The notes: generated by a model from the sequence alone, not told the origin. DNA of 34,350 nt from Chrysochromulina parva (GCA_002887195.1 PJAB01000203.1:1-34350), one strand, 5' to 3'; positions 26,287 through 34,350 are shown, counted from the stretch's first letter. Made by a program: numbers and translations.

Positions 26287-27417
26287 ATGCCCGAGAAGCC
26301 CGTGGCTGAGAAGGTGGAGACTCCTCGCTCCACCAAGCGACCCATAAAAGAGATCGAGGCGGAGCTCGAGTTGTGCTCGAATGCGCTCTCAACCCTCAGG
26401 CTCGAGGACGCCGACCCGAAAGCTCCTGCACTCACGTCCAAGAAGCGCGAGAAGATGAAGAAACTCGCCTATCGGGAAAAGGAGCTGGAATCGGAGTTGA
26501 AGAAGGCCAAGCGCTATTTGGAGCTTATTGAACTTGGAGAGGAGTTGCGCGCAGCCGCTTCGAAGGATAACGTTGCACGGGTCAAGGAGATTTGCAAGCT
26601 GCCCGACGCAAAGAAGTGCGTGGACTCGGAAAATTTTGAAGGCACGACGTCTCTCATCAAGGCGGCCATGTACGACCGCGTGGAAATGGTCGATGCGCTG
26701 ATTGGAGCGGGCGCAAACATTGATCACACCGACCAAAAGGGCCGTACGGCGCTCATGATGGCGGCGGCCAATGGCGCGCAGGCGTCGGTGGAGCGTTTGC
26801 TTTCCAACGGCGCCACGGTGTCCATATGCGCCACCAATGGCTGGACCGCTTTCATGTTCGCCGCCGAGGGCGGGTCCGCACCGGTGTGCAAGCTGCTGCA
26901 CGAGGGTGGGCACGTCACGAGCGTGGCGGATCTGTTGGTCATGTCGAAGGATGGACTGACGGCCCTCGAGCTCGCGCGCGCCTCGAGCAATGTGGGCATC
27001 GCGAAGGTGCTCGAGTACCTGACGCCCATCTTCGAGGAGGCGAAAAGAAAGCAGGCGGCGGAAAGGCGCAGCGGCGCCGAGAACTGGGGCAAGCTGCGAA
27101 AAGTCCAGACCGCGAGTAAGGTGGCGAATGCCTTCAAGACGGCATCAGTACAGGCTCCACCTCAGAGCAAGTCGATCTTTTCGAGCATTCTGAGCGGCGA
27201 TTCGATCATGGAGCAGGGGCTCGGCTGGCTGCGAGGTGCTGCGAGCAACCTTGGCGAGAGTTTCCGCACAGTGGGCGCAAAGGGATGGGGAGCAAATAGC
27301 TTCAGCGGCTTCGGTACGAGTTTCAAGACTCGGAATCGCGGTAAGAATAACGGAGGGTCGAGCGTGCTTGGGTCGAGCGTGCTCGGTCAGGCGTTTGCGT
27401 CGGATCTCGAAGCGTGA
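26287..27417 (+). CDS. Ankyrin-repeat protein with N-terminal coiled coil
   Basis: This 376-aa intronless protein starts at ATG 26287; the frame opens 72 bp earlier only with GTG. Residues about 10-100 are charged and helical (KKREKMKKLAYREKELESEL), predicting a coiled coil. Residues about 95-250 carry ankyrin repeats: GTTSLIKAAMYDRVEMVDAL, GRTALMMAAANGAQASVERL and GWTAFMFAAEGGSAPVCKLL, with a weaker last unit LTALELARASSNVGIAKVL. The C-terminal third is Lys/Ser/Gly-rich and ends in two SSVLG units. Ankyrin repeats bind proteins; the partner is unknown. The shared promoter with the channel gene makes a link with membrane anchoring conceivable, but this is speculation. Confidence 0.85.
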   Translation: MPEKPVAEKVETPRSTKRPIKEIEAELELCSNALSTLRLEDADPKAPALTSKKREKMKKLAYREKELESELKKAKRYLELIELGEELRAAASKDNVARVKEICKLPDAKKCVDSENFEGTTSLIKAAMYDRVEMVDALIGAGANIDHTDQKGRTALMMAAANGAQASVERLLSNGATVSICATNGWTAFMFAAEGGSAPVCKLLHEGGHVTSVADLLVMSKDGLTALELARASSNVGIAKVLEYLTPIFEEAKRKQAAERRSGAENWGKLRKVQTASKVANAFKTASVQAPPQSKSIFSSILSGDSIMEQGLGWLRGAASNLGESFRTVGAKGWGANSFSGFGTSFKTRNRGKNNGGSSVLGSSVLGQAFASDLEA

Positions 27418-28219
27418 GCACCGAGATAGCGGGGAGGGGGGGGGGGCAACGTTCCTCGTTGTTCGTGCCCACCTGCTGAGTCTGAGTCCGAGGGCGAGCG
27501 AGAGAGTGAGAGCGCGAGAGAGGAGAGAGAGGAGAGAGAGACTGCGGAGGTATGCTGTGCCCAGCAAGTAGCATGCAGCCAGTTTGAGACCACTTCTACA
27601 CATGAGCAGGCTGAGCAAGTGCATGTGAGCTCTCATGTCGGTCGAGAAGTGGCCGACTCGACACGCGAGAAGAACCGACGGGGTACTGTACCCGCAACCC
27701 GGCGAGACACCTGCGCGGGCCGCGGGGGCGCCACAAGGCCCTGTTGCTTGGAGCCCTATGGTCGTCCCGTCCTTGGTGTGCGTAGTGCGTGAGGGACGGT
27801 GGTCTCGGATTTTTAATTTTCCGCGTGGTTTTTCCTGTGTGGGGTGGATGGTGTTTCCCGGGCGCCCCTGGCCCGCCGTGACGCGCGTATCGGCCTCGCG
27901 TGGACGGAATGATTGTGGTGTGGCAATGGGCGCGTCATGGGCGCGTGTGTGTGACCCGCGAAACAATTGAGTAGCCCCGCCCCCGAGAGAGAGCGCGAGA
28001 GCGTAGACCGGGTGTGATACTTGAAAGTGTACCGATGACACTTGTGTGGACCGACGACCGAGAGGGCGGCGGTTGAGCCGTCGAGACGGAGGTGTGATGA
28101 GCGCGGGTGTGGCCGCAACTGACTGAAACATCTGACTGAGCGTGACTGACTGTTCCTGGTGGTTTTGAAAGGAGAGTAGTCGGCGACGTGGACAGCCGAC
28201 ACGTAACGGCAGAATCCCC
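27418..28219. other. Intergenic with poly-G and GA-rich tracts
   Basis: No gene is supported. An 11-base G run lies at 27436-27446 and a GA-rich tract (repeated GAGAGA) at about 27488-27542. A second GA tract lies near 27985-28003, and a short T-rich stretch near 27810-27835. A long minus-strand frame crosses the region into both neighbouring genes but looks like a composition artefact. The promoter of the fusion methyltransferase must lie in the right part. Confidence 0.5.
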
Positions 28220-30580
28220 ATGAAGCGTCACGCCGACGCCGACGACGAGCCGTCTGACGACGAGGCGGAATGCAGTCAGCCGCTGCTGCGCGCGAGTGCA
28301 AACGGTGATATCGCCGAGGTGGAACGACTTCTGGCTGCGGGCGCGCCTGCATACTCCTTTAGCGAAGACGACGGGGTCTCTGCGCTGATGCTTGCAGCCG
28401 GCGGTGGCCACGGCCCCGTTGTCGAGAAGTTGCTCGCATCCGGCGCACCATGGAACGCAATCGATCGTCGCGGCAGATGCGCGGGCAACCATGCCCTTGA
28501 TGCTGGCCATCAGCTGATCGTCGACCAGCTAGTTGAAGCCGCTGTTCGCGCCGAGCTGCTGCTCTCAGCGGCGGACCGCGTTGAGCAGCATCGGCGCGCT
28601 GCGAGCGCTACGGCAGCCGCGTCGGAGGATGAGAGTGCCGAGTACCTGTCCCGGAGTGTGCGCTACGATGGCGAGCGGCTGCTCGACGAGGCCAACGACG
28701 CCGTGATGATGGAGTGGGAGCGCCCGCTGATGGAGGCGCACGCAGCGCGCTTGTGCGCGACCGGTGGCGACGTGCTCAACGTGGGCTTCGGCATGGGCAT
28801 CATCGACGGGCTGATCGCAGCGCGTGCGCCGCGCTCGCACACCATCATGGAGGCGCACCCGGCCGTGCTCGAGCGCATGCGCGCCGACGGCTGGGCAGAG
28901 CGACCCGGTGTCCGAATCCTCGGCGGCCGTTGGCAGCAAACGCTGCCAGTGCTCCTCGCGGAGGGCATGCAATTCGATGGCATCTTCTTCGACACGTACG
29001 GCGAGCACAATAGCGACATGGCCGAGTTCCACGCGGCGCTGCCGCGCCTCCTAAGGCCGGGCGGTCTCTACTCGTTCTTCAACGGCATGTGCCCCTTCAA
29101 CTTCTTCTTCCAAGGGGTGGCCTGCTCGGTTGTCCAGCGCGAGCTACGGGCGATTGGGCTTCGGACGACCTTCGAGCCTCTTGCGATCGCGTCGCCCGAC
29201 GCGCAGTGGGAAGGCGTGCGCCGGCGCTACTTCCAAGCCGACACGTACTACCTGCCGCAAGCCGTGTTCGTCGGCGTCGAGGCCGCGGCCGCTGACGCCG
29301 ACGACGACGCCAACGCTCTCGCCCTCTCCAGCGCGGCGAATGTCATGTCCATCGTCGACAACGGCGCGGGCGCCGCAGCACAGCTGATTGCGCTCAACGC
29401 GCCGCTGATGTACTGGCTGTCTCAGAGCCTCCGGCCCGGCGCCGACGAGGCGACACGCTCGATGTTACGAGAGCACCTGCTGCCGCACCTTGCGGCTGCG
29501 GGGTGGGCGTTGCTGGCTCCGCTGGAGGCTCTCTGGGCGGCGATGGACGCTGATGTGTCGGCGGCACGCCGGCTGCACGGGTGGGCGGAGCCATTGGCCG
29601 CCGGTCTGGACGCCAACAGTGCCGCGGTCGTGCGCGAGGTCGTGCGTCGAGCCGTGGACGGCGAGGACGATGGTGACGGCGACCAGGAGCTCCAGCTGGC
29701 GATTCTACCCAACCCCCTGGCTGGCACCGAAGCAAGCGCGGTCGGCGCGAGCGGCGCGCCGAGTGGCACAGCGAGCGGCGCAGCGAGCGGCGCGGTCGGC
29801 GCGGTTGGCGCGAGCGCCGTGGCGAACGGCCGTGACGGCGGCAAGGACAGCGCTCAGCACATGTATGCGAGCGCGCGCGAGGTCTGGGAGGAGCGGCATC
29901 TCGGCACAGGCACAGAGAGCTCTGAGGATCAGTGGTACGCTGTGAGCGAGCAGTACTGGGCCGGCGTGCGCGCGGACGTCCCAGGCATGCTCGGCGGAAT
30001 GGGCTTCGTGCACCCAGCGGACGTGGCTGCTTCTCTTGCGCTGCTCGATACGCTCCGCGCCACGGCGGAGGCGTCGCTACCCCAGGGCGTCGCACTGGAC
30101 TGTGGTGCAGGTATTGGGCGAGTCGCTGCCTCAGTGCTGCTCGAGCGCTTCGAAGCGGTCGAGTTGGTTGAGCCGAACGGCGCCTTTCTCGCTGCCGCGC
30201 GCAACGTGCTGCCCCCGGCGCGCGTGCGCGCGCTGCACGAGTGCCCACTGCAGCGCTTTGTGCCGCCTGAAGGGAGCTTGTACGCGGCCGTGTGGGTGCA
30301 GTGGGTCCTCATCTTCCTAACCGATGACGACCTGGTGAGCTTCCTGTCGCGCTGCGCCCGAGCGCTGCAGCCCGGCGGTTGGGTCATCGTCAAGGAGAGT
30401 GTGGCCCGCGAGGCGAACGGCTTCTACGTAGATCGGTCGGACGCGTCGATCACGCGCACGGACAGGCACTTCCGCCGCCTCTTTGACGCAGCGGGGCTGC
30501 GCGTCGCGCACGCTGAGATGCAGCCCGGCCTGCCGCGTGTCGTCTTTCCCGTGTGCATGTATGGCCTCCGACCGGCATGA
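28220..30580 (+). CDS. Ankyrin-RMT2-NTMT1 fusion: arginine and protein N-terminal methyltransferases in one chain
   Basis: This is a 786-aa intronless protein from ATG 28220. Residues about 18-115 are ankyrin repeats. Residues about 140-355 match RMT2, the fungal/plant arginine delta-N-methyltransferase that also carries N-terminal ankyrins: YLSRSVRYDGERLLDEAN, the SAM loop DVLNVGFGMGIIDG (184-197), and FDGIFFDTYGEHNSDM. Residues about 356-545 are an Ala-rich helical spacer with acidic and SGA-repeat linkers. Residues about 548-786 match NTMT1/Tae1 (METTL11A), which trimethylates N-termini of the X-Pro-Lys type: YWAGV with GMLGGMGFV, the SAM loop ALDCGAGIGR (625-634), WVQWVLIFLTD, and DRSDASITR. 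In yeast, Rmt2 and Tae1 both methylate ribosomal protein Rpl12, so the fusion probably acts on uL11. By eye, human NTMT1 His140 and Asn168 align with F699 and S727, so substrate contacts may differ. Confidence 0.92.
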   Translation: MKRHADADDEPSDDEAECSQPLLRASANGDIAEVERLLAAGAPAYSFSEDDGVSALMLAAGGGHGPVVEKLLASGAPWNAIDRRGRCAGNHALDAGHQLIVDQLVEAAVRAELLLSAADRVEQHRRAASATAAASEDESAEYLSRSVRYDGERLLDEANDAVMMEWERPLMEAHAARLCATGGDVLNVGFGMGIIDGLIAARAPRSHTIMEAHPAVLERMRADGWAERPGVRILGGRWQQTLPVLLAEGMQFDGIFFDTYGEHNSDMAEFHAALPRLLRPGGLYSFFNGMCPFNFFFQGVACSVVQRELRAIGLRTTFEPLAIASPDAQWEGVRRRYFQADTYYLPQAVFVGVEAAAADADDDANALALSSAANVMSIVDNGAGAAAQLIALNAPLMYWLSQSLRPGADEATRSMLREHLLPHLAAAGWALLAPLEALWAAMDADVSAARRLHGWAEPLAAGLDANSAAVVREVVRRAVDGEDDGDGDQELQLAILPNPLAGTEASAVGASGAPSGTASGAASGAVGAVGASAVANGRDGGKDSAQHMYASAREVWEERHLGTGTESSEDQWYAVSEQYWAGVRADVPGMLGGMGFVHPADVAASLALLDTLRATAEASLPQGVALDCGAGIGRVAASVLLERFEAVELVEPNGAFLAAARNVLPPARVRALHECPLQRFVPPEGSLYAAVWVQWVLIFLTDDDLVSFLSRCARALQPGGWVIVKESVAREANGFYVDRSDASITRTDRHFRRLFDAAGLRVAHAEMQPGLPRVVFPVCMYGLRPA

Positions 30581-31037
30581 GGGGCGATGCCGAACAAGAC
30601 AGTTCGGCCTGCGGGGCAGGACCGGATGCGGTGTGGGATCACTCACTGTGTCTGAGTCTGTGAAACGAGAGTCGAGTACTCTCAAAATCTCTGTGAAGTG
30701 CGACTGTGTACGAGTGTTGCTGTGAACTTAACCGTCAAACGTCACACCTCACATCCGATCCGGTCGCGCGCGAGTCGGGGATGCTCTCGTCTACGCTACA
30801 CATCGCGTACCAGTGTGTGGGTCCAGTGCCACGCGGGCCAGTCGTCTGTACCACACTGGACTAACAGACCGCCAGTACGCACACTGCACTACCAGACCGC
30901 CAGTACCACACTGGACTACCAGACCGCCAGCCGAGCCAGACGCCTTACATGTAGGCTTCCCTCACTGCCACCACGCCCGTAAATCTCAGCGGCGTCGTCG
31001 GGGGATGTGGAATGAAAGCAGCAGTCGAACGACTAAA
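30581..31037. other. Intergenic between convergent genes, with a small tandem repeat
   Basis: No gene is supported in these 457 bp. A three-unit tandem repeat (30849-30930) is the only clear structure. The segments on both sides probably provide the 3' UTRs of the methyltransferase fusion (+) and the hydroxylase gene (-). Confidence 0.45.
30849..30930. repeat. 27/28-bp tandem repeat, three units
   Basis: Units 30849-30875, 30876-30903 and 30904-30930 follow the pattern TACCACACTGGACTACCAGA plus CCGCCAG. Units 1 and 3 differ at a single base; the middle unit has one extra base and a few changes. Confidence 0.85.
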
Positions 31038-31847
31038 TCAATGTGGTGCCACCAATTCAATATGTGCTGCCAAGCGATTCACCATGTCGTCGTACTTATG
31101 ATACACGGTGCCAAACAAATGGTCGTAAAGAGTCGTAAAGCCACCGTAATTGCAGCCGACCTTGTGATGGTGGACCTCGTGGAATTGAGAGGACAGGTAC
31201 CACTTACTGAGCCATCTTTTGTCCCACCATGTGGGCACTATCTGGATGCCGGCGTGCACGAACACGGTATTCAAAATGCCGTACAGCTGGCAGACCATGA
31301 TGATGCGTTGGTCGAACCGGAGGCAGTGGGCAAGGAACGGATTGAACCCTCCGGTCACCACTCCTTCGAACCAATGGAACGAAAAGCCGGTTGATGGGTA
31401 GCAAACGTGGCTATCATGATGCACCTTGTGAATCTTCCAGCCCCAGCGGGAATGAAAAAAGAAGCGGTGAAGAAAGTAGTAGTAGCAATCAAAGAGAACG
31501 AAATAAGTCAAAAACTGACGGGTGATCAGACTCCAGTCGATGGGGGTGCTGACCGGTAGTGCCTCAAGGACCTGCATCTCGACGAGAGCCTTCTCCAAGA
31601 TCACAGTGCCCAAGCCACCAACTGCAACTTGCATGGCGTTCTTCCACTCTCGGCGTAACTGCTCGTCCATTGCAAAGAGTGTAGAGAACGTCACGGACGC
31701 ATGAGACTGCAGGTCATACCGGATCCTTCTCGATTGAAGCAATGGGTAGCATACCGTGTGCAGGACGTATGTTGGGATGAAGAAAAGGACCGAATTGGCT
31801 ATGAAGGCACCAATCAGTCCGGCAGGCAAACCTTGAATGGCGTCCAT
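31038..31847 (-). CDS. Fatty acid hydroxylase / sterol desaturase superfamily protein
   Basis: A 269-aa intronless protein starts at ATG 31847; the frame opens further upstream only with GTG. It carries the His-box set of membrane di-iron hydroxylases: HRFFFH (H127, H132), HKVHHDSH (H140, H143, H144, H147) and FHEVHHHKVGCNYG (H223, H226, H227). H198 lies in VHAG. The first box has four rather than three intervening residues. The C-terminal NYGGFTTLYDHLFGTVY block is characteristic of the family. Hydrophobic segments at about 12-35, 65-85, 100-126 and 180-200 place it in a membrane, probably ER. Substrate (sterol, fatty acid or sphingoid base) cannot be assigned. It diverges from the PLAC8 gene. 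Confidence 0.9.
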   Translation of the reverse strand: MDAIQGLPAGLIGAFIANSVLFFIPTYVLHTVCYPLLQSRRIRYDLQSHASVTFSTLFAMDEQLRREWKNAMQVAVGGLGTVILEKALVEMQVLEALPVSTPIDWSLITRQFLTYFVLFDCYYYFLHRFFFHSRWGWKIHKVHHDSHVCYPSTGFSFHWFEGVVTGGFNPFLAHCLRFDQRIIMVCQLYGILNTVFVHAGIQIVPTWWDKRWLSKWYLSSQFHEVHHHKVGCNYGGFTTLYDHLFGTVYHKYDDMVNRLAAHIELVAPH

Positions 31848-32311
31848 TGGGGGATGGCGGCGGGGGATCGCGGCGAACCGCGACTCAGGATCGACTCTCG
31901 CGCGTGTGCGCACCGAAGCTCACCACGCCGAAAGTCGCGGGGGTGTGCACCATCCACCGAAGTATCGGAATACACAGAAAAGGTGAAAAGCACCGGGGGC
32001 CGGGACTCACAGGGGACACACGGGCGCACACGGGCACACGGATCACACGGACGAACCTCACAACCATCCAAACCCAGTATGAATAGATTCCTACCAGGTC
32101 GGTGGCTCTAACCAACCCAAAGAGACAGACCAAGTCAAAGTCATCACACAGTGAGGGGTTCCCTCACACTGTGACGCACGCTAGCTGCAGCTACCAGCGT
32201 GCTGTTCAACACAACGCGCGCGCGTGCTCGCAGCGTGCGCTTGCCACGGCGCGCCACAGGCTCTTTACTTTTCGCGCGATTCCACACCCATTACCATGGT
32301 ACTTGTACGAC
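31848..32311. promoter_or_regulatory. Divergent upstream region of hydroxylase and PLAC8 genes, carrying dispersed repeat C
   Basis: These 464 bp hold both promoters. The central part (31985-32076) is copy C of the dispersed repeat found twice near 10.3-10.8 kb. A nearly palindromic CACAGTGAGGGGTTCCCTCACACTG-type hairpin sits near 32147-32172 (arms CAGTGAGGG and CCCTCACAC, short loop). No TATA box is clear. Confidence 0.45.
31985..32076. repeat. Dispersed repeat, copy C
   Basis: The copy opens GAAAAGCACCGGGGGCCGGG (compare copy B GAAAGACACCGGGGGG), continues with GGGCGCACACGGGCACACGG, and ends in the 26-bp block identical to copy A (32051-32076 versus 10391-10416). It has the same orientation as the other copies and lies between two divergent genes, so it is not an intron here. 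Confidence 0.75.
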
Positions 32312-33094
32312 ATGCCGTCGCCGCGTCAGGCGGTGCCGGTTGACGACGAAGATGACGACGAGGACCTCCGCGCCGCAGTAGCCGAGGCGCTCGCCACGAA
32401 GCGCGTCGTGGACATTCCACAGGCCAGAGGCTGGTCCACTCCGACCTTTGCATGCCACCGAAATATGAGCTCGTGCATCCCGTCTTGCTGCTGCCCGTGC
32501 ATCCAGTTCGGCCTTAACCAGCGCATGGCCTTTGGCGCGAGCGCCGTCAAGTGGACGGTGCTGTGGCTTCTGCCGCTCTTCCTGCTGTACGCGCTGGTCA
32601 ACCACTTGGTTCCTCCAACGGCAGCCGAACACGCGAACCGTAATCCCATGACCATGTCGGTGGCGGACGCGATCGTGAGCAACGTCGAGCAGAAGATGGG
32701 CAAGGGGCACCCGCAGCAGGGCGGACTTGCTGCGCACACGCCGTCGTCGCACGGCAAAGCTGGCGGCCATCACCCTCGGCCATCACCACCATTCTCGTCC
32801 CCTTCGGCTGAAGTCGGCGCGGGTGTTTTGTCGGCGCCCGCGGAGGGCATGAGCCGCTCGACGGCCTACTCGTATGCGCTGCCCTTTGCGATGATGCTCA
32901 TCGGTGCCGTGGGCGCCTGGCGGCGCGGGCTGCTTCGCGAAAAGTATGGCATAGGCGGCTCGGCGCTCAGCGACTTTGTGTGCCACGCCGCGTGCTGCTG
33001 CTGCTCGATCGCAAAGGAGGCGCGCGAGATCCGCCACCAGGCCATCGAGGAGGCGCTCGCCGGCGCCGAGCAAGATCTAAGCGGCGACCCGTGA
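32312..33094 (+). CDS. PLAC8-family cysteine-rich membrane protein
   Basis: A 260-aa intronless protein starts at ATG 32312; the frame opens further upstream only with GTG. It has the two Cys clusters of the PLAC8/FCR family: CIPSCCCPCIQFG (C55, C59-61, C63) and VCHAACCCCSIAKEAREI (C224, C228-231), preceded by the usual LREKYGI. The clusters are normally close together. Here they are separated by two hydrophobic segments (about 80-101 and 187-206) and a His/Pro/Ser-rich loop (GHPQQGG, SSHGKAGGHHPRPSPP). The N-terminus is acidic (DDEDDDEDL). Family members include plant cadmium-resistance and cell-number-regulator proteins at the plasma membrane. The exact role is unknown. Confidence 0.88.
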   Translation: MPSPRQAVPVDDEDDDEDLRAAVAEALATKRVVDIPQARGWSTPTFACHRNMSSCIPSCCCPCIQFGLNQRMAFGASAVKWTVLWLLPLFLLYALVNHLVPPTAAEHANRNPMTMSVADAIVSNVEQKMGKGHPQQGGLAAHTPSSHGKAGGHHPRPSPPFSSPSAEVGAGVLSAPAEGMSRSTAYSYALPFAMMLIGAVGAWRRGLLREKYGIGGSALSDFVCHAACCCCSIAKEAREIRHQAIEEALAGAEQDLSGDP

Positions 33095-33993
33095 ATAGTG
33101 GGCCTGCTGCGGTGGCAGCGCGCCCGCAGGCAGGGCGTGGAGGGCGTGCGCGGTTCGGTCGCGCGGCGACGAGCTGTGGGCCACACTGTGGGGCGCGACA
33201 ATGTGGTAATACGTGCAGTGCTCGCACTGGACCAATACGGTGTCGGTGAGTCGGTGGCAGGGTTAAGATGTAGGAAGTGTGCATTCGAATCGAATGGGTA
33301 TTGAAATCATGGCGAGCTGGCTTAGACAGTTCTATGGACCACCAACCGCAGTGCGGCAACCCGGCGCACACATAAGGATTCTGAAATATATTACTTAATT
33401 AGGGATGTTTTGGGATAATGCGATAATCATTGAAGTTATCAAACAGCCCCACGGGAGCCGGCCACGGGCCGGGCTCCACCCAGACGAACCGAAGCGAACA
33501 GACCCGCGACCCCCGGACCGCGCCGGAGACCCGGGTGAGCTGTACCCCCCCCCACACTGATCACTGTCACCACACGCACACTGTTGACTGTAATTGTGCC
33601 GTGTGACACGCGTGGACCCCCGACTCTGACCACAGAGAAGTACTCGGAGCGTTAACCACCACATGTGAACCGCAAATCACCAGCAAGACCATGCGCGATT
33701 ACCTGTACGGGGGGTGATCCGTCGAGACGATGACCTCTCGCTGCGTCTCTTTCGTGCTTCGAGGACCGAAGACCCAAGCAGCACCCAATCAGCACGTAGG
33801 CGTGCCCCACCCGAGTGCGGAGCCACAACCGGGAGCAGCTGCACGAGCCCAAGCACTTGCCCCTGTTCCCTCTCCTAGCGCGAGCCCTCTGCCTCCGCTG
33901 TGAATGGCGTGGCTGTGAATGGCGTTCCTCCCGGAAAAATCCCTCCCGGTGGATGAGGATGAGAGCGGCAGCAGGACGGCTAGGCAGGTGAGT
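33095..33993. other. Intergenic, no gene recognised
   Basis: About 900 bp without a supported gene. Notable small structures are a hairpin near 33451-33475 (GAGCCGGCC, ACG, GGCCGGGCTC), a run of about 10 C at 33546-33555, and a 15-bp-period tandem CTGTGAATGGCGT at 33898-33910 and 33913-33925. The minus-strand gene at the right edge ends at 33994; the PLAC8 gene converges on this interval from the left. Confidence 0.45.
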
Positions 33994-34350
33994 TCACCAC
34001 GGGCGGGTGCTGTTGGTCGCCTCGGCGAGGGGCATGGCGGTCGCATCGCGCCTGGCCTTCATCGCGGCGATGCGATCGGCCGCTGTGCTGCCACCGAGCA
34101 TGCTCGCCATCGAAGACTCTCCACCTGGGGCAGCGTGGACAAGCGTGGAGTTGCGGTCCTGGATGCCGTGGAACTCGGTGCGCTGGATGACGCGCTGGCC
34201 GGCGGCCATGACCCCAGGTGCGGAAGTGACCGGCGCAGCGGCCGGAGCGGGCGTCGGCTCGCTGTAGCCCTCGCCGCCGAAGATGTTGAAGCTCTGGCGG
34301 CCACCGGGCGGGGCATGAACCAGGGTTGAGGGGTGCTCGGAGATGCCCGT
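33994..34350 (-). CDS. SPIRAL1/Jupiter-like short-motif protein (partial, 5' end beyond right edge)
   Basis: The minus-strand frame is open from the window edge (34350) to the stop at 33994, giving 118 residues. It contains two copies of a short motif: STLVHAPPGGRQSFNIFGG and STLVHAAPGGESSMASMLGG, about 53 residues apart. S-x-x-V-H-A-x-P-G-G-x-x-S is the core repeat of the plant microtubule-associated SPIRAL1 family and resembles the PPGGxSS motif of animal Jupiter/HN1 proteins. Between the motifs are a Pro/Ala linker and the segment RVIQRTEFHGIQDRN. The C-terminal part (ADRIAAMKARRDATAMPLAE) is helical. A microtubule-binding role is inferred from the motif alone. The start codon lies outside the window. 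Confidence 0.6.
   Translation of the reverse strand, partial: TGISEHPSTLVHAPPGGRQSFNIFGGEGYSEPTPAPAAAPVTSAPGVMAAGQRVIQRTEFHGIQDRNSTLVHAAPGGESSMASMLGGSTAADRIAAMKARRDATAMPLAEATNSTRPW

Noticed and set aside
27145..28221. 358-codon minus-strand frame filling the intergenic region
   Set aside because: It overlaps the start of the methyltransferase fusion and the end of the ankyrin gene, is Arg/Ser/Pro/Leu-biased and shows no domain or signal.
33098..33304. Small plus-strand frame after the PLAC8 gene
   Set aside because: It is short, Arg/Val-rich and without a domain; nothing distinguishes it from chance.

Overview
The window looks like nuclear DNA of a unicellular eukaryotic alga with a GC-rich, compact genome. 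A haptophyte or related chromist is my best guess; this rests on gene content and style and cannot be proven here. Evidence for a eukaryote: a four-domain voltage-gated cation channel, SMYD, RMT2, NTMT1, cystinosin, PLAC8 and SPIRAL1-like proteins, three GT-AG introns I can place to the base, and no operon structure. Most genes are single long exons, including a 4.3 kb channel gene. Several start in divergent pairs (832-/961+, 14518-/14748+, 25979-/26287+, 31847-/32312+) separated by about 130-460 bp.

Layout. 1-832 (-): edge-truncated SKP1-like protein with an F-box-like tail. 961-4098 (+): SMYD-like MYND/SET protein fused to a 2-oxoglutarate/Fe(II) dioxygenase. 4410-6833 (+): ferroportin-like transporter fused through a His-rich linker to a complete cystinosin. 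7286-7769 (-): small spliced secreted Cys-rich protein with a 33-bp direct repeat upstream. 8118-10232 (-): spliced lumenal glycosyltransferase whose 5' end is probably missing. 10.2-11.3 kb: repeat-rich DNA holding two copies of a dispersed element and a dense ATACAT array. 11366-14518 (-): 1050-aa coiled-coil protein. 14748-16643 (+): GMC (choline dehydrogenase-type) oxidoreductase. 16908-18516 (+): spliced Ser-rich protein with a duplicated 52-residue module. 18816-18961: foldback/MITE-like element. 19107-20333 (-): polytopic membrane protein with an internal duplication. 21445-21726 (+): possible small protein. 21714-25979 (-): four-domain Ca2+-type channel. 26287-27417 (+): ankyrin protein. 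28220-30580 (+): ankyrin + RMT2 + NTMT1 fusion. 31038-31847 (-): fatty acid hydroxylase/sterol desaturase family. 32312-33094 (+): PLAC8 protein. 33994-34350 (-): edge-truncated SPIRAL1/Jupiter-like protein.

The most notable content is gene fusion. The 786-aa fusion joins homologues of RMT2 and NTMT1/Tae1, two methyltransferases that in yeast both modify ribosomal protein Rpl12 (uL11). The 807-aa fusion joins a ferroportin-like metal exporter to a proton-coupled cystine exporter. SMYD-dioxygenase and SKP1/F-box-like architectures add to the pattern. The neighbouring genes do not form an obvious single pathway; the functional links lie inside the fused polypeptides. The two edge genes lack one end and are given only as far as the window shows.
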